Below, one piece after another: positions 8,763 to 16,855 of a stretch of 64,000 nucleotides of DNA. Below the pieces are notes generated by a model. That model searched no databases, was not told the DNA's origin, and saw only the letters and a program-made list of their open reading frames with translations. The DNA is taken from assembly GCA_963851215.1 (NCBI GenBank), contig CAWKOG010000014.1:62001-126000 (forward strand), in the 5' to 3' direction. Source of the stretch: DATKFM01 sp963851215. GTDB taxonomy: Bacteria > Pseudomonadota > Alphaproteobacteria > Dongiales > Dongiaceae. Position numbers and translations under genes: made by a program. Numbering within the stretch: position 1 is the first letter of the stretch; every line of letters begins with the position of its first letter.

Positions 8763-9935
8763 ATGACCGCCGGACCCGACGGCACGCCGCCGATCGACCA
8801 TTATGTTTCCGGAGCGCCCTTCGATCCCTATTCGATCGAACGGACCGCCGAGGGCCAGGAAAAATACTTCCTGGCCTCGCAATGGAAGCTGATGTGGTGG
8901 CGCTTCCTGCGCCATCGCGCGGCGGTGATCTCAGGGATTTTCCTGGCCATCCTCTATGGCTCGATCCTGATCAGCGAGTTCATCGCGCCCTATCATCAGG
9001 ACACCAAGGATATCCGCAGCGTGCTGTCGCCGCCGCAGACCGTGCATCTGTTCCACGACGGCGAGTTCGTCGGCCCCTTTGTCTATGGCTACACATTCAA
9101 GCTGAACACCGAGACCCTGAAGCGCGAATACACCGATGACCCGGCCAAGGTGCAGAAGCTGCGTTTCTTCTGCCGCGGCGATAAATACAAATTCTGGGGC
9201 ACCATCGACGCCAATTTCCATTTCGTCTGTCCGGCGGAAAAGGGACAGCTGCATCTGCTGGGCACCGACGAGGTGGGCAAGGACATGTTCTCGCGCCTGG
9301 TCTATGGCGCGCGCATCTCCCTGACCATCGGCCTGCTGGGGGTCGGGACCAGCTTCATTCTCGGTATCTTCTTCGGCGGCCTGGCGGGATATTATGGCGG
9401 CTGGATCGACGAGGCGGTGCAGCGGCTGATCGAGATCCTGCGCTGCCTGCCCCATCTGCCGCTGTGGCTGGCGCTGTCGGCGATCCTGCCGTTGAACTGG
9501 AGCGCGATCCTGGTGTTCTTCGGCATCACCATCATCCTGGGATTGCTGGATTGGACCGGGCTGGCGCGGGCGGTGCGCTCGAAGCTGCTGTCGCTGCGGG
9601 AAGAGGATTTCTGCGTCGCCGCCCAGCTGATGGGCGCGCGGCCGGCGCGCATCATCGGCCGCCACCTGCTGCCCAGCTTCACCAGCCATCTGATCGCCTC
9701 GGTGACGCTGTCGATACCCGCGATGATCCTGGGCGAAACGGCGCTGAGCTTCCTGGGTCTTGGCCTGCGCGAGCCGATTACCAGCTGGGGCGTGCTGCTG
9801 AACGAGGCGCAGAATATCGAATCCGTGGTGATCTATCCCTGGCTGATGTGGCCGGCGATACCCGTGATCTTGGTGGTGCTGGCGTTCAACTTCCTGGGCG
9901 ACGGCCTGCGGGACGCCGCCGATCCGTACAAATAA
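8763..9935 (+). CDS. ABC transporter permease, DppC/OppC type with long periplasmic loop
   Basis: A 390-residue permease, longer than the roughly 300 residues usual for DppC. The extra length lies mostly between the first membrane helix (near residues 54-78) and the core helices: residues 80-165 form a hydrophilic, aromatic- and charge-rich insertion. Such insertions are known in YejE-like permeases. The EAA loop is present (CVAAQLMGARPARIIGRHLLP). It partners the preceding permease and ends the + strand operon. Confidence 0.92.
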   Translation: MTAGPDGTPPIDHYVSGAPFDPYSIERTAEGQEKYFLASQWKLMWWRFLRHRAAVISGIFLAILYGSILISEFIAPYHQDTKDIRSVLSPPQTVHLFHDGEFVGPFVYGYTFKLNTETLKREYTDDPAKVQKLRFFCRGDKYKFWGTIDANFHFVCPAEKGQLHLLGTDEVGKDMFSRLVYGARISLTIGLLGVGTSFILGIFFGGLAGYYGGWIDEAVQRLIEILRCLPHLPLWLALSAILPLNWSAILVFFGITIILGLLDWTGLARAVRSKLLSLREEDFCVAAQLMGARPARIIGRHLLPSFTSHLIASVTLSIPAMILGETALSFLGLGLREPITSWGVLLNEAQNIESVVIYPWLMWPAIPVILVVLAFNFLGDGLRDAADPYK

Positions 9936-9944
9936 TCGCCGGAT

Positions 9945-10667
9945 TCAGCGCTTTTCCAGCCACAGGCTGCTTTCGATCGCGCCCGCCGGCAGCGGCAAGC
10001 CGGCAGCGATGCTCTCCGCGAATTCGTTGGCCATCTGCGAGTGCACGAAACTGCTGGCGAAGATCGGCGCCCAGCCACCGCCTTGGAACAGCTCTGCGAT
10101 GGCGTCCTGTTCGTTGTAGTTCCGCCAGGACCATGACGCGGGATAACCGCCGGGCAGGAAGATGTCGTGGATATGCACGAGGACGCCCGCCGGGATCGCC
10201 GGCAGGATCTGGGTGATCAGCAGCTCCACGTCGCTGCCCGGCGTCAGTTTGTGGCTGGAATCGATGAACAGGATGTCGCCGGCTTCCAGCGCGGCAAATA
10301 TTTCCGTGGGTACTTCCTGCAGGCGCCTGTCGATATGGCGGATCGGCAGGCCGGCGAGCGGCGCGCGCGGCTGCGGATCGATGGCGGTGAATTCCGCAGG
10401 AAGATTCCCATCGATGATGGCGCGGGCCATCACGCGGCTGGAATGGCCACTGCCGATCTCGACGATGCGGCGCGGGCGGCGCTCGCGCACCAGGGCATAG
10501 GCCATCGCCGCATCGAGCCGCGGGAACCAGTCCTGTTCGAACCGCGGCGCCGGCGCTTTGCCGCCGAAGCGGGCGAAATCGTCGCGATAACGGGCGAGAT
10601 CCAGCAGGCGGGCCGCAAAGGCGGGCCGGCAGCGGGCAAGGATCGCATCGATGGTTTCCGCAGTCAC
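9945..10667 (-). CDS. Class I SAM-dependent methyltransferase
   Basis: A 240-residue protein with a GTG start. The SAM-binding motif I is IVEIGSGHSSRVM, followed by the acidic motif II FTAIDPQPR and LFIDSSH, the pattern of the Methyltransf_24 group found in cephalosporin-hydroxylase-like and glycan-modifying methyltransferases. It is convergent with the ABC operon, with 9 bases between the stops. The substrate cannot be told from sequence. Confidence 0.8.
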   Translation of the reverse strand: MTAETIDAILARCRPAFAARLLDLARYRDDFARFGGKAPAPRFEQDWFPRLDAAMAYALVRERRPRRIVEIGSGHSSRVMARAIIDGNLPAEFTAIDPQPRAPLAGLPIRHIDRRLQEVPTEIFAALEAGDILFIDSSHKLTPGSDVELLITQILPAIPAGVLVHIHDIFLPGGYPASWSWRNYNEQDAIAELFQGGGWAPIFASSFVHSQMANEFAESIAAGLPLPAGAIESSLWLEKR

Positions 10668-10713
10668 GCCGCGCCCCCGATCAATCCGGCCGGGGCGCGG
10701 CCGCCCTGCAGCG

Positions 10714-11544
10714 TCACGGGCGCAGCACCATGCCTTCGCGGGCGACGATGGAGCCGGGGCGGCGCTTCACCGCTTCGTCGGCGATGCGGTCCATGGTGGC
10801 GTCGTCATGGCTGGGATCGTGATGGAAGATGACAAAGGACTTCACCTCGGCCAGGTCGGCGAGGCGGGCGCCCTCCTGCCAAGTGGAATGGCCCCAGCCG
10901 GTATAGAGCGGATACTCCGCGTCGGTGTAGGAGCAGTCATAGATGAAGATGTCGGCGCCGCGGCAGAGATCGACAATGTTCTGATCGGTCTGGCCGGGCC
11001 TGTGCTCCGTATCCGTCACATAACAGATCGAACGGTCGCGATAATTGATGCGGTAGCCGGTCGCGTTGTTGGGATGATTAAGCGGCGCGGTCTTGATGGC
11101 GATGCCCGGCTTGGGGGTCAGCACCTCGCCGGCGGTAAAATCATGATAGCTCACCGCCGCGGTGAACACGCCCATCGGCACCGGGAACAGCGGCGCCTTC
11201 ATCATGGTGCCGATCACGTCCTGAAGATTGGCGTCCGGCAGCAAATGTCCGGCCCAGAGGCGCAGCCGGTTCTCCGGCTTGAACAGCGCCTTGAAGAAGG
11301 GCAGGCCGGCGATATGGTCGAAATGGCTGTGGGTGAAGTAGAGGTCGGCGTCGACAGCTTCGTTGCGCAGGCTTTCGCCCAGGGCCCGCAAGCCGGTACC
11401 GCCGTCGAGGATGAACAGGTGCGGCCCGCAGCGGACCTCCAGGCAGGAGGTATTGCCGCCATAGCGGGCGTAGTTCGGGCCCGGGCAGGCGATGCTGCCG
11501 CGCACACCCCAGAAACGGACCAGGAAATCATCGGCTTCGGGCAA
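10714..11544 (-). CDS. Metallo-beta-lactamase-fold hydrolase
   Basis: A 276-residue protein of the MBL fold. It has the metal motif THSHFDHIAGLPF and later metal ligands in YVTDTEH, YDCSYT and FHHDPSHDD. The start (RFWGVRGSIACPG and GGNTSCLEV) resembles the phosphodiesterase-like MBL branch near RNase Z and PhnP. The only start available in frame is TTG at 11544, with AAGGA upstream. It follows a response regulator gene on the same strand and may be co-transcribed with it. Confidence 0.82.
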   Translation of the reverse strand: MPEADDFLVRFWGVRGSIACPGPNYARYGGNTSCLEVRCGPHLFILDGGTGLRALGESLRNEAVDADLYFTHSHFDHIAGLPFFKALFKPENRLRLWAGHLLPDANLQDVIGTMMKAPLFPVPMGVFTAAVSYHDFTAGEVLTPKPGIAIKTAPLNHPNNATGYRINYRDRSICYVTDTEHRPGQTDQNIVDLCRGADIFIYDCSYTDAEYPLYTGWGHSTWQEGARLADLAEVKSFVIFHHDPSHDDATMDRIADEAVKRRPGSIVAREGMVLRP

Positions 11545-11634
11545 AGGCTGCTTCCAATCCTTGTTCCGTCGACGGTCTTGGCCGCGGCAGGCGAGGGCTA
11601 TGCATGGGTCGGCCGCGGAAACTCATGGGTTCAA

Positions 11635-12366
11635 TCAGGGTACCAGACGATAGCCGCCAGGCTCTGTGACGATGATCTCAGCCTGCGTGGGATTGCGTTC
11701 GATCTTCTGCCGCAGGCGGTAGATGTGGGTTTCCAGCGTGTGAGTAGTGACGCCCGCGTTATAGCCCCAGACCTCGCCCAGCAGCGTCTCCCGGCCGATC
11801 GCCTTGTCGCCGGCGCGGTAGAGATATTTGAGAATGGCGGTTTCCTTCTCCGTCAGGCGGATCTTCTTGTTGCTGCCGGCATTGATCAGCATCTTCACGC
11901 CGGGCCGGAAGCTGTAGGGTCCGATGGTGAAGACGGCATCGTCGCTCTGCTCATGCTGGCGGAACTGGGCGCGGATGCGGGCCAGCAGCACGCCTAGCTT
12001 GAACGGCTTGGTGATGTAGTCGTTGGCGCCGGAATCCAGGCCGAGGATCGTATCGGCTTCGGTATCGGCGCCGGTCAGCATGATGATCGGCGAGGTGACG
12101 CCATTGCGCCGCAGAATACGGCAAACTTCGCGGCCATCCATGTCCGGCAATCCGACATCCAGCAGGATGAGGTCATAGCGCTGGGTCCTGCAGAGATCGA
12201 TCGCGGCGGCGCCGCTGTCGGATTCGGCGGTGCCGAATTCCTCATGCAGGCGGAGCTGCTCCGCCAGGGACTGGCGCAAGGGGCCGTCGTCATCGACCAG
12301 CAGGATCTGCCGTTCATGGGCCGGCCGGGCGCCGCTGCGCGCCGCCGATTCAGCGCCTGCGATCAC
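11635..12366 (-). CDS. OmpR-family response regulator
   Basis: A 243-residue two-domain regulator. The receiver domain has the acidic triad in LLVDDD, the phosphoacceptor Asp in LILLDVGLPDMDG, the LTGA Thr and the ITKPF Lys. The C-terminal winged helix (KIRLTEKETAILKYL to THTLETHIYRLRQKIE) is the OmpR/PhoB DNA-binding domain. The GTG start overlaps the stop of the DUF427 gene upstream. No sensor kinase gene lies alongside, so its partner must be elsewhere. Confidence 0.93.
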   Translation of the reverse strand: MIAGAESAARSGARPAHERQILLVDDDGPLRQSLAEQLRLHEEFGTAESDSGAAAIDLCRTQRYDLILLDVGLPDMDGREVCRILRRNGVTSPIIMLTGADTEADTILGLDSGANDYITKPFKLGVLLARIRAQFRQHEQSDDAVFTIGPYSFRPGVKMLINAGSNKKIRLTEKETAILKYLYRAGDKAIGRETLLGEVWGYNAGVTTHTLETHIYRLRQKIERNPTQAEIIVTEPGGYRLVP

Positions 12367-12647
12367 GGCTTCACCTCGACGCCGCGCCAGAAGGCGATCA
12401 TGTCCTTGATGTTCGCCGCGGCGGCGGAAGGATCGCGGTAGACCCAGGCGGCGTCGATGTTCTCGCGCCCATCGACCACCAGGGTGTAGTAGCTGGCCGT
12501 TCCCTTCCAGGAGCAGACCGAGCTGGTATCGCTGGCGCGCAGATATTCGGCCTTCACGGCGGCGGCGGGAAAATAGGCATTCCCCTCCACCGTCTCGACC
12601 CGGTCCGATTGGGCGATCACGCGGTTATTCCAAACAGCTGTCGGCAT
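12363..12647 (-). CDS. DUF427 family protein
   Basis: A 94-residue protein with the DUF427 signature: AVWNNRVIAQSD, an EGNAYFP segment, CSWKGTASYYTL and AWVYRDPS. The function of the family is not established. The ATG at 12647 fits family length; an extension upstream to 12782 is low-complexity coding and would cross the divergent promoter region. It shares a 3-bp overlap with the response regulator gene downstream. Confidence 0.85.
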   Translation of the reverse strand: MPTAVWNNRVIAQSDRVETVEGNAYFPAAAVKAEYLRASDTSSVCSWKGTASYYTLVVDGRENIDAAWVYRDPSAAAANIKDMIAFWRGVEVKP

Positions 12648-12873
12648 TGGCTGGCACCGGCCCGGCCCGGTTATTGTTAAGATATTGAAATTACGAGAAT
12701 CTCGGTGAAATTGCAACTTTCGCCCCCGGCGCAGATGTTGGCTTCTTTTCCGCTGAAAGCAACGCCATATTGTAGAGCGCAACGGGCTTGACCCCGGCGC
12801 GCCCGATCGGAGTTAATGCGCGCCCTGCTGCCGGGCGCCGGGCCGCCACGGTAGAGATGGGCTGAGGACATTC
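12648..12873. promoter_or_regulatory. Divergent promoter region between DUF427 gene and ribA-like gene
   Basis: A 226-base gap between outward-facing genes. Its left half is locally AT-rich for this genome (around 12668-12705, with the runs ATTGTTAAGATATTGAAATT) and is the likely place of the minus-strand promoter. A GAGGA sequence a few bases before 12874 serves as ribosome binding site for the GTG start of the + strand gene. I see no clear riboswitch structure here, although the downstream gene is a riboflavin gene homologue. Confidence 0.45.
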
Positions 12874-14019
12874 GTGAGTCATTTGCTGAGTAAACGCGCG
12901 GCGGCGGAAATCGCGGCCACCGAAAGTCTGGAGAGCGTGGATCGCGCGGTGGGCGAGCTCAGGCGCGGCCGTGCCGTGCTGCTGCGTGCTTCGGCCGCTG
13001 TTGCTGTTGTCGCTGCCATCGAGACGCTGGACGAATCCGGCCTGACGCAATTCGGCAGGGGCGGGGAATCCGATCCTGTGCTGGTGCTGACGGCGCCGCG
13101 GGCCGCGGCCATCGGGCTGCTGGCGCCGGCGGATCAGCCGGCCGGCGCCTGGCGGATTTCGCGTCCGGTGCTCGCCCGATCGCTGCGCGACCTCGCGGAC
13201 CCGACAACCCTGGCGCCGGCCCATGACCCCCGGGAGTTCCGCGCCGTCGAGCTTGGCGCCGAACTTCGCCAGGCATCGATCGAGCTGATCAAACTCGCGC
13301 GGCTGCTGCCGGCGGCGCTGGTGGAGCCGCTTGATGAAAGCCATCGCGGCTCAATTGAGAAGTTCGCCCAGGCGCGGGAACTCCTGACGGTTACGGCAGC
13401 AGCGATCGGCAGCTATCAGAAGCTGGCGGCGCAGAGCCTGCGGCCGGTGGGCGAGGCGCGCGTGCCGCTGGCCGGGGCCGAACAGGCGCGCATCGTCGCC
13501 TTCCGTCCCAGCGACGGCGGCACCGAGCATTTGGCCGTCATCATCGGCGAGCCGCCGAAGGATTCGCCCGTCCTGACGCGCATCCACTCCGAATGTTTCA
13601 CCGGCGATCTCCTGGGCAGCCTGCGCTGCGATTGCGGCGACCAGCTGCGCGGCGCCATCGCCGAGATCGGCAAGCAGGGGCAGGGGATCCTGCTCTATTT
13701 GGCACAGGAGGGCCGCGGCATTGGCCTCGTCAACAAGCTGCGCGCCTATCGGCTGCAGGACAGCGGCGCCGACACGGCGGAAGCCAACCGGCAGCTTGGC
13801 TTCGAAGCCGACGAGCGGATTTACCTGCCCGCCGCCGAGATGCTGCGGCAATTGGGCTATCACCAGGTGCGGCTGCTGACCAACAATCCGGCGAAGGTCG
13901 AGGGGCTGCGGCGATGCGGTGTCGCGGTGACCGAGCGCGTGCCCCATGTGTTTCCGTCCAATGGCCACAATGCGCGCTATCTCGCCACCAAAGTCGCGCG
14001 CCTCGGCCATGTGATGTAG
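12874..14019 (+). CDS. ribA: GTP cyclohydrolase II (RibA) with degenerate N-terminal domain
   Basis: A 381-residue protein from a GTG start. The C-terminal half (from about residue 190) is RibA: the zinc-binding cysteines in SECFTGDLLGSLRCDCGD, then YLAQEGRGIGLVNKLRAY and the late LLTNNPAKVEGL. RibA opens GTP to the first riboflavin-pathway pyrimidine. The N-terminal 180 residues resemble the DHBP synthase (RibB) position of RibBA proteins, but I cannot find the RibB acidic metal-binding motifs, so that domain is probably inactive. No other rib genes are nearby. Confidence 0.85.
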   Translation: MSHLLSKRAAAEIAATESLESVDRAVGELRRGRAVLLRASAAVAVVAAIETLDESGLTQFGRGGESDPVLVLTAPRAAAIGLLAPADQPAGAWRISRPVLARSLRDLADPTTLAPAHDPREFRAVELGAELRQASIELIKLARLLPAALVEPLDESHRGSIEKFAQARELLTVTAAAIGSYQKLAAQSLRPVGEARVPLAGAEQARIVAFRPSDGGTEHLAVIIGEPPKDSPVLTRIHSECFTGDLLGSLRCDCGDQLRGAIAEIGKQGQGILLYLAQEGRGIGLVNKLRAYRLQDSGADTAEANRQLGFEADERIYLPAAEMLRQLGYHQVRLLTNNPAKVEGLRRCGVAVTERVPHVFPSNGHNARYLATKVARLGHVM

Positions 14020-14047
14020 GCCGGCTCCGGCGCGGTCGCGAAAACAG

Positions 14048-14545
14048 ATGGATCTGATCGTCAGCGCGGAACGATGGGCGTCGTGGAACGGCAAGCGCTA
14101 CCGCTGCAGCCTCGGCCCATCAGGCGTGCGGCGCGATAAGCGCGAAGGCGATGGGGCCACGCCGGCCGGACGATTTCCTTTCCGCTGCCTGTATTTTCGC
14201 GCCGACCGCTTGCCGCAACCGTCAACCGGCCTGCCGGTGCAGCCGATCGACCGCGCCGATGGCTGGTGCGACGATCCCGCCAGCGCATCCTACAATCGCG
14301 CCGTCAAATTGCCCTGCGACGCCGGCCACGAGCGGCTATGGCGGGATGATTCCGTCTACGATCTTATCCTGGTCATCGGTCACAATGACGATCCCGTGCG
14401 ACCGGGAATGGGCAGTGCCGTGTTCGTCCATATCGCCCATGACGATTATCGGCCGACCGCGGGCTGTGTCGCGTTCGCTCGCGACGACCTGATGGAAATC
14501 CTGGCGCAGGCGAAGGCCGGCGACTGCGTGGCGATCGAGGTCTAG
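14048..14545 (+). CDS. L,D-transpeptidase catalytic domain (YkuD-like) protein
   Basis: A 165-residue protein with the YkuD fold features: an early KREGDGATPAGRF segment, LVIGHNDD, and the catalytic region FVHIAHDDYRPTAGCVAF with the active-site Cys after Thr-Ala-Gly. No signal peptide is evident, which is unusual for an enzyme acting on peptidoglycan and is seen in the small YcfS-unrelated branch of this family. It lies 28 bases after ribA. Confidence 0.8.
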   Translation: MDLIVSAERWASWNGKRYRCSLGPSGVRRDKREGDGATPAGRFPFRCLYFRADRLPQPSTGLPVQPIDRADGWCDDPASASYNRAVKLPCDAGHERLWRDDSVYDLILVIGHNDDPVRPGMGSAVFVHIAHDDYRPTAGCVAFARDDLMEILAQAKAGDCVAIEV

Positions 14546-14546
14546 C

Positions 14547-15228
14547 TCAACCTTCGGCCGCAACCGGGCGCGCGCCGAAGATGGCGGTGCCGATGCGGAC
14601 ATGGGTCGCGCCCAGGCGTACGGCGATTTCGTAGTCGCCGCTCATGCCCATGCTGAGAATACTCAGATTGCTGCGGCGCGCGATCTCGCCGAGCAGCGCG
14701 AAGTGCAGCGACGCCTCTTCGTCTTGAGGCGGGATGCACATCAGGCCGGCAACCGGCAGCTTCAGTTCGTCGCGGCAATGGGCGATGAAGGCATCGGCCG
14801 CATCCGGCAGGATGCCGGCCTTCTGCGATTCTTCGCCAGTGTTCACCTGGATATAGCAGGCGATGCGCCGCGGCGACTTCGCCAGTTCCGCCGCCAGGGC
14901 CTGCGCCAGCTTCGGCCGGTCGACGGATTCGATGACGTCGAACAGCGCCAGGGCATCGCGCACCTTGTTGGTCTGCAGCGGGCCGATGAGATGGAGTTCG
15001 ATACCGGCATATTGCCGCCGCAGGTCAGGCCATTTCGCCGCAGCTTCCTGCACGCGGTTTTCGCCGAAGACGCGGTGGCCGGCCGCAAGCGCGGGCGCAA
15101 TCGCCTGGGCATCGTGAGTCTTGCTCACCGCGACCAGCGTGACGCTGCGGAGCGTCCCGGCCGCTGTCCTTGGCCGCATAGGCGATGCGCTCTTTGATCG
15201 CCGCAAGCCGGGCTGCGATTTCGCTCAT
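14547..15228 (-). CDS. yggS: YggS-family PLP homeostasis protein, frameshifted near the N-terminus
   Basis: A pyridoxal-phosphate-binding protein of the YggS/PROSC family, which buffers cellular PLP. The PLP lysine is in LVAVSKTH, with FGENRVQE, HLIGPLQTNK and LSMGMSGDYEIAVRLGATHVRIG following. The N-terminal helix (from the ATG at 15228, IAARLAAIKERIAYAAKDSG) is in one frame and everything from VTLVAVSK on is in another. One extra base near 15160-15166 accounts for this; corrected length is about 226 residues. This is the only one of six frameshifts here not sitting in a GANNTC hexamer. Confidence 0.85.
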
Positions 15229-15329
15229 CCGTCGATCCAGCTCGGTGATACTGGGAGACGCAATTCTGCCGGCACGGGCGGGATCATGCAAACATCCGGC
15301 GTGCCGGCCGATGGCGGCCGCCAAAACGA

Positions 15330-15356
15330 AACGGGGAGGGCAAAGCCCTCCCCGTT
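15330..15356 (-). terminator. Intrinsic terminator of the porin gene
   Basis: A perfect 12-bp inverted repeat (AACGGGGAGGGC and its complement GCCCTCCCCGTT) with a 3-base AAA loop, 28 bases beyond the porin stop. On the minus strand the stem is followed by TTCGTTTT, a T-rich tail suited to Rho-independent termination. Confidence 0.85.
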
Positions 15357-15383
15357 CGACACAGTGGTCTTTAGTGACGCTGG

Positions 15384-16523
15384 TTAGAAGCTGATCAGCG
15401 TACCGAGGCCGAAAGAAATGCCCTGGTAATCGTTGCTGAGCGCTCCGGCGTCCGTTTCGGAGTCGACCCACTCGACAACGCCATCGACCGTGATGCCCGG
15501 CCCGAGCGCGTAGGCAGCGGTCAGGGCGAAGATGTCCTGATTCTGCTCTGCATCGCTGGTCAGAGTAAGGGCGGTAAGCTGAGCGATTTCGTAATCGCCA
15601 TGGGTCCAGCCCACGCCAACCGTCCAAGCGTCCCAATTGTAGGTAAGGCCCGCGCCGTAAACCAGACGATCGGAGCCATCAACACCGAAGTTTTCGCGGA
15701 GGTCCAAGGCGCCACCAATGGTGAAGCCGAAGAAGCCGACCGACGCATAGGTCTGGTACTCTGAGGTCTCGTCGACGCCCGGGAGACCTTCACGATCAAG
15801 GTTCCAGGTCGCGCCGCCGCCGAGATTCACGGTCACGCCATTGAAGTCGTGATTGTAGTTCAAGGCGACAGACACGTTGTCAGACAGCTGACCCGGGTTG
15901 TTCTCAAACCGAGTGCCGGCGCCGCTGACTGTGTTGCGAGTGTCCTGCGTACCGTCCGGCGTGAACGAAGCCGCGAAGCTGAACCCGCCCCAATTCGGGC
16001 TGAAGTAAATGACCTTCGTGGAGTCGCTATCCGTGCCGTAGCAGGTGCCGTTGGTGCCGGCATAAGCTAACGCACCGTTTGCAGCGCTGTTCGAAAAGCT
16101 GAAGAACGGCGAGTCCGGACCGAAGTTGGCCGCGGCGCTCGGCGTGATCGAACACAGCTGAGACAATGCTTCGTCGTCGTCGCCGAAGCGCAGCTCGCCC
16201 CAGCCACCGCTGAAGTAAGCATAAACCTCGTCGATCTGGTCGCCCGAGGTCTGGCCCTCAAGCTGAACGACCGCACCGACCGTGAGGCCGTTATCGAGGG
16301 TGGTTTCACCCTTGAAGTGCACTTCCACGTCCTGCTTGAAGACATAATCACGGAGATCGTCTTCAAGACCGGCCGCTGCGCCGTCGAAATCGTCAAACAT
16401 AACGCCCGCCACGCCGCGGTAATAACCGCCGAGGCTGAGCTTCACGCCGTCCGCCGCTGCTGCGTCGCCGGCGATCAACCCGGCCGCCACCAGCGCGGTG
16501 GACCCGAGAAGAACCTTTTTCAT
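15384..16523 (-). CDS. Outer-membrane porin (general Gram-negative porin type)
   Basis: A 379-residue protein with a signal peptide (MKKVLLGSTALVAAGLIAGDAAAA) and a mature chain of alternating hydrophobic strands ending in LGTLISF, the C-terminal Phe expected for outer-membrane insertion. It resembles the Porin_4 family of Rhodospirillales. It should form a trimeric pore in the outer membrane. The ATG at 16523 has AGAGGG upstream; an earlier in-frame ATG at 16589 would place residues before the signal peptide. It has its own terminator. Confidence 0.9.
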   Translation of the reverse strand: MKKVLLGSTALVAAGLIAGDAAAADGVKLSLGGYYRGVAGVMFDDFDGAAAGLEDDLRDYVFKQDVEVHFKGETTLDNGLTVGAVVQLEGQTSGDQIDEVYAYFSGGWGELRFGDDDEALSQLCSITPSAAANFGPDSPFFSFSNSAANGALAYAGTNGTCYGTDSDSTKVIYFSPNWGGFSFAASFTPDGTQDTRNTVSGAGTRFENNPGQLSDNVSVALNYNHDFNGVTVNLGGGATWNLDREGLPGVDETSEYQTYASVGFFGFTIGGALDLRENFGVDGSDRLVYGAGLTYNWDAWTVGVGWTHGDYEIAQLTALTLTSDAEQNQDIFALTAAYALGPGITVDGVVEWVDSETDAGALSNDYQGISFGLGTLISF

Positions 16524-16855
16524 GCTCTGTATCCCTCTTCCAAAATTCAGGCTGACGCGTCCATCAGCCCCCCATTTGCACAAGCCCAACAGCCATTGCG
16601 ACTACCGGGCTTTGCCAGCCACCCTAGGATGATCGGCGACGGGCATCGTAAAGAGCGGAGCATCAGGGTCAAGCACAACGGCTTCTGGCGCGGAGCTTTT
16701 CCAGTCCCTGTGGCAAATATGCAACAGGCGGAACCGGGCAAACTTTCTTACCAACTTATTGATTCATAATAGATAATACGAACGAACGACACTGGAACGC
16801 GGCTTGCATTAACATAGTCGTGTAATATATTGAAATAATTACGTGATCTGCGGCT
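16524..16855. promoter_or_regulatory. Leader and promoter region of the porin gene
   Basis: A 332-base gap upstream of the porin on the minus strand. The part from about 16740 to 16850 is strikingly AT-rich compared with the genome (TTCATAATAGATAATACG, TGTAATATATTGAAATAATT) and is the likely promoter and regulatory zone. The rest would be a long 5' untranslated leader, common for porin mRNAs that are controlled by small RNAs (inference). No open frame of interest is seen. Confidence 0.5.

Noticed and set aside
6194..8785. 863-codon open frame on the minus strand across the binding-protein and permease genes
   Set aside because: It is antisense to well-recognised ABC genes and shows Gln/His/Arg-rich shadow composition without any domain.
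10651..11997. 448-codon + strand open frame across the metallo-hydrolase gene
   Set aside because: It is the antisense shadow of a gene with clear metal-binding motifs.
15223..15228. GAAATC near the yggS start considered as the frameshift site
   Set aside because: Dropping a base there destroys the conserved N-terminal helix (IAARLAAIKERIAYAAKD), so the break must be further on, near 15160.
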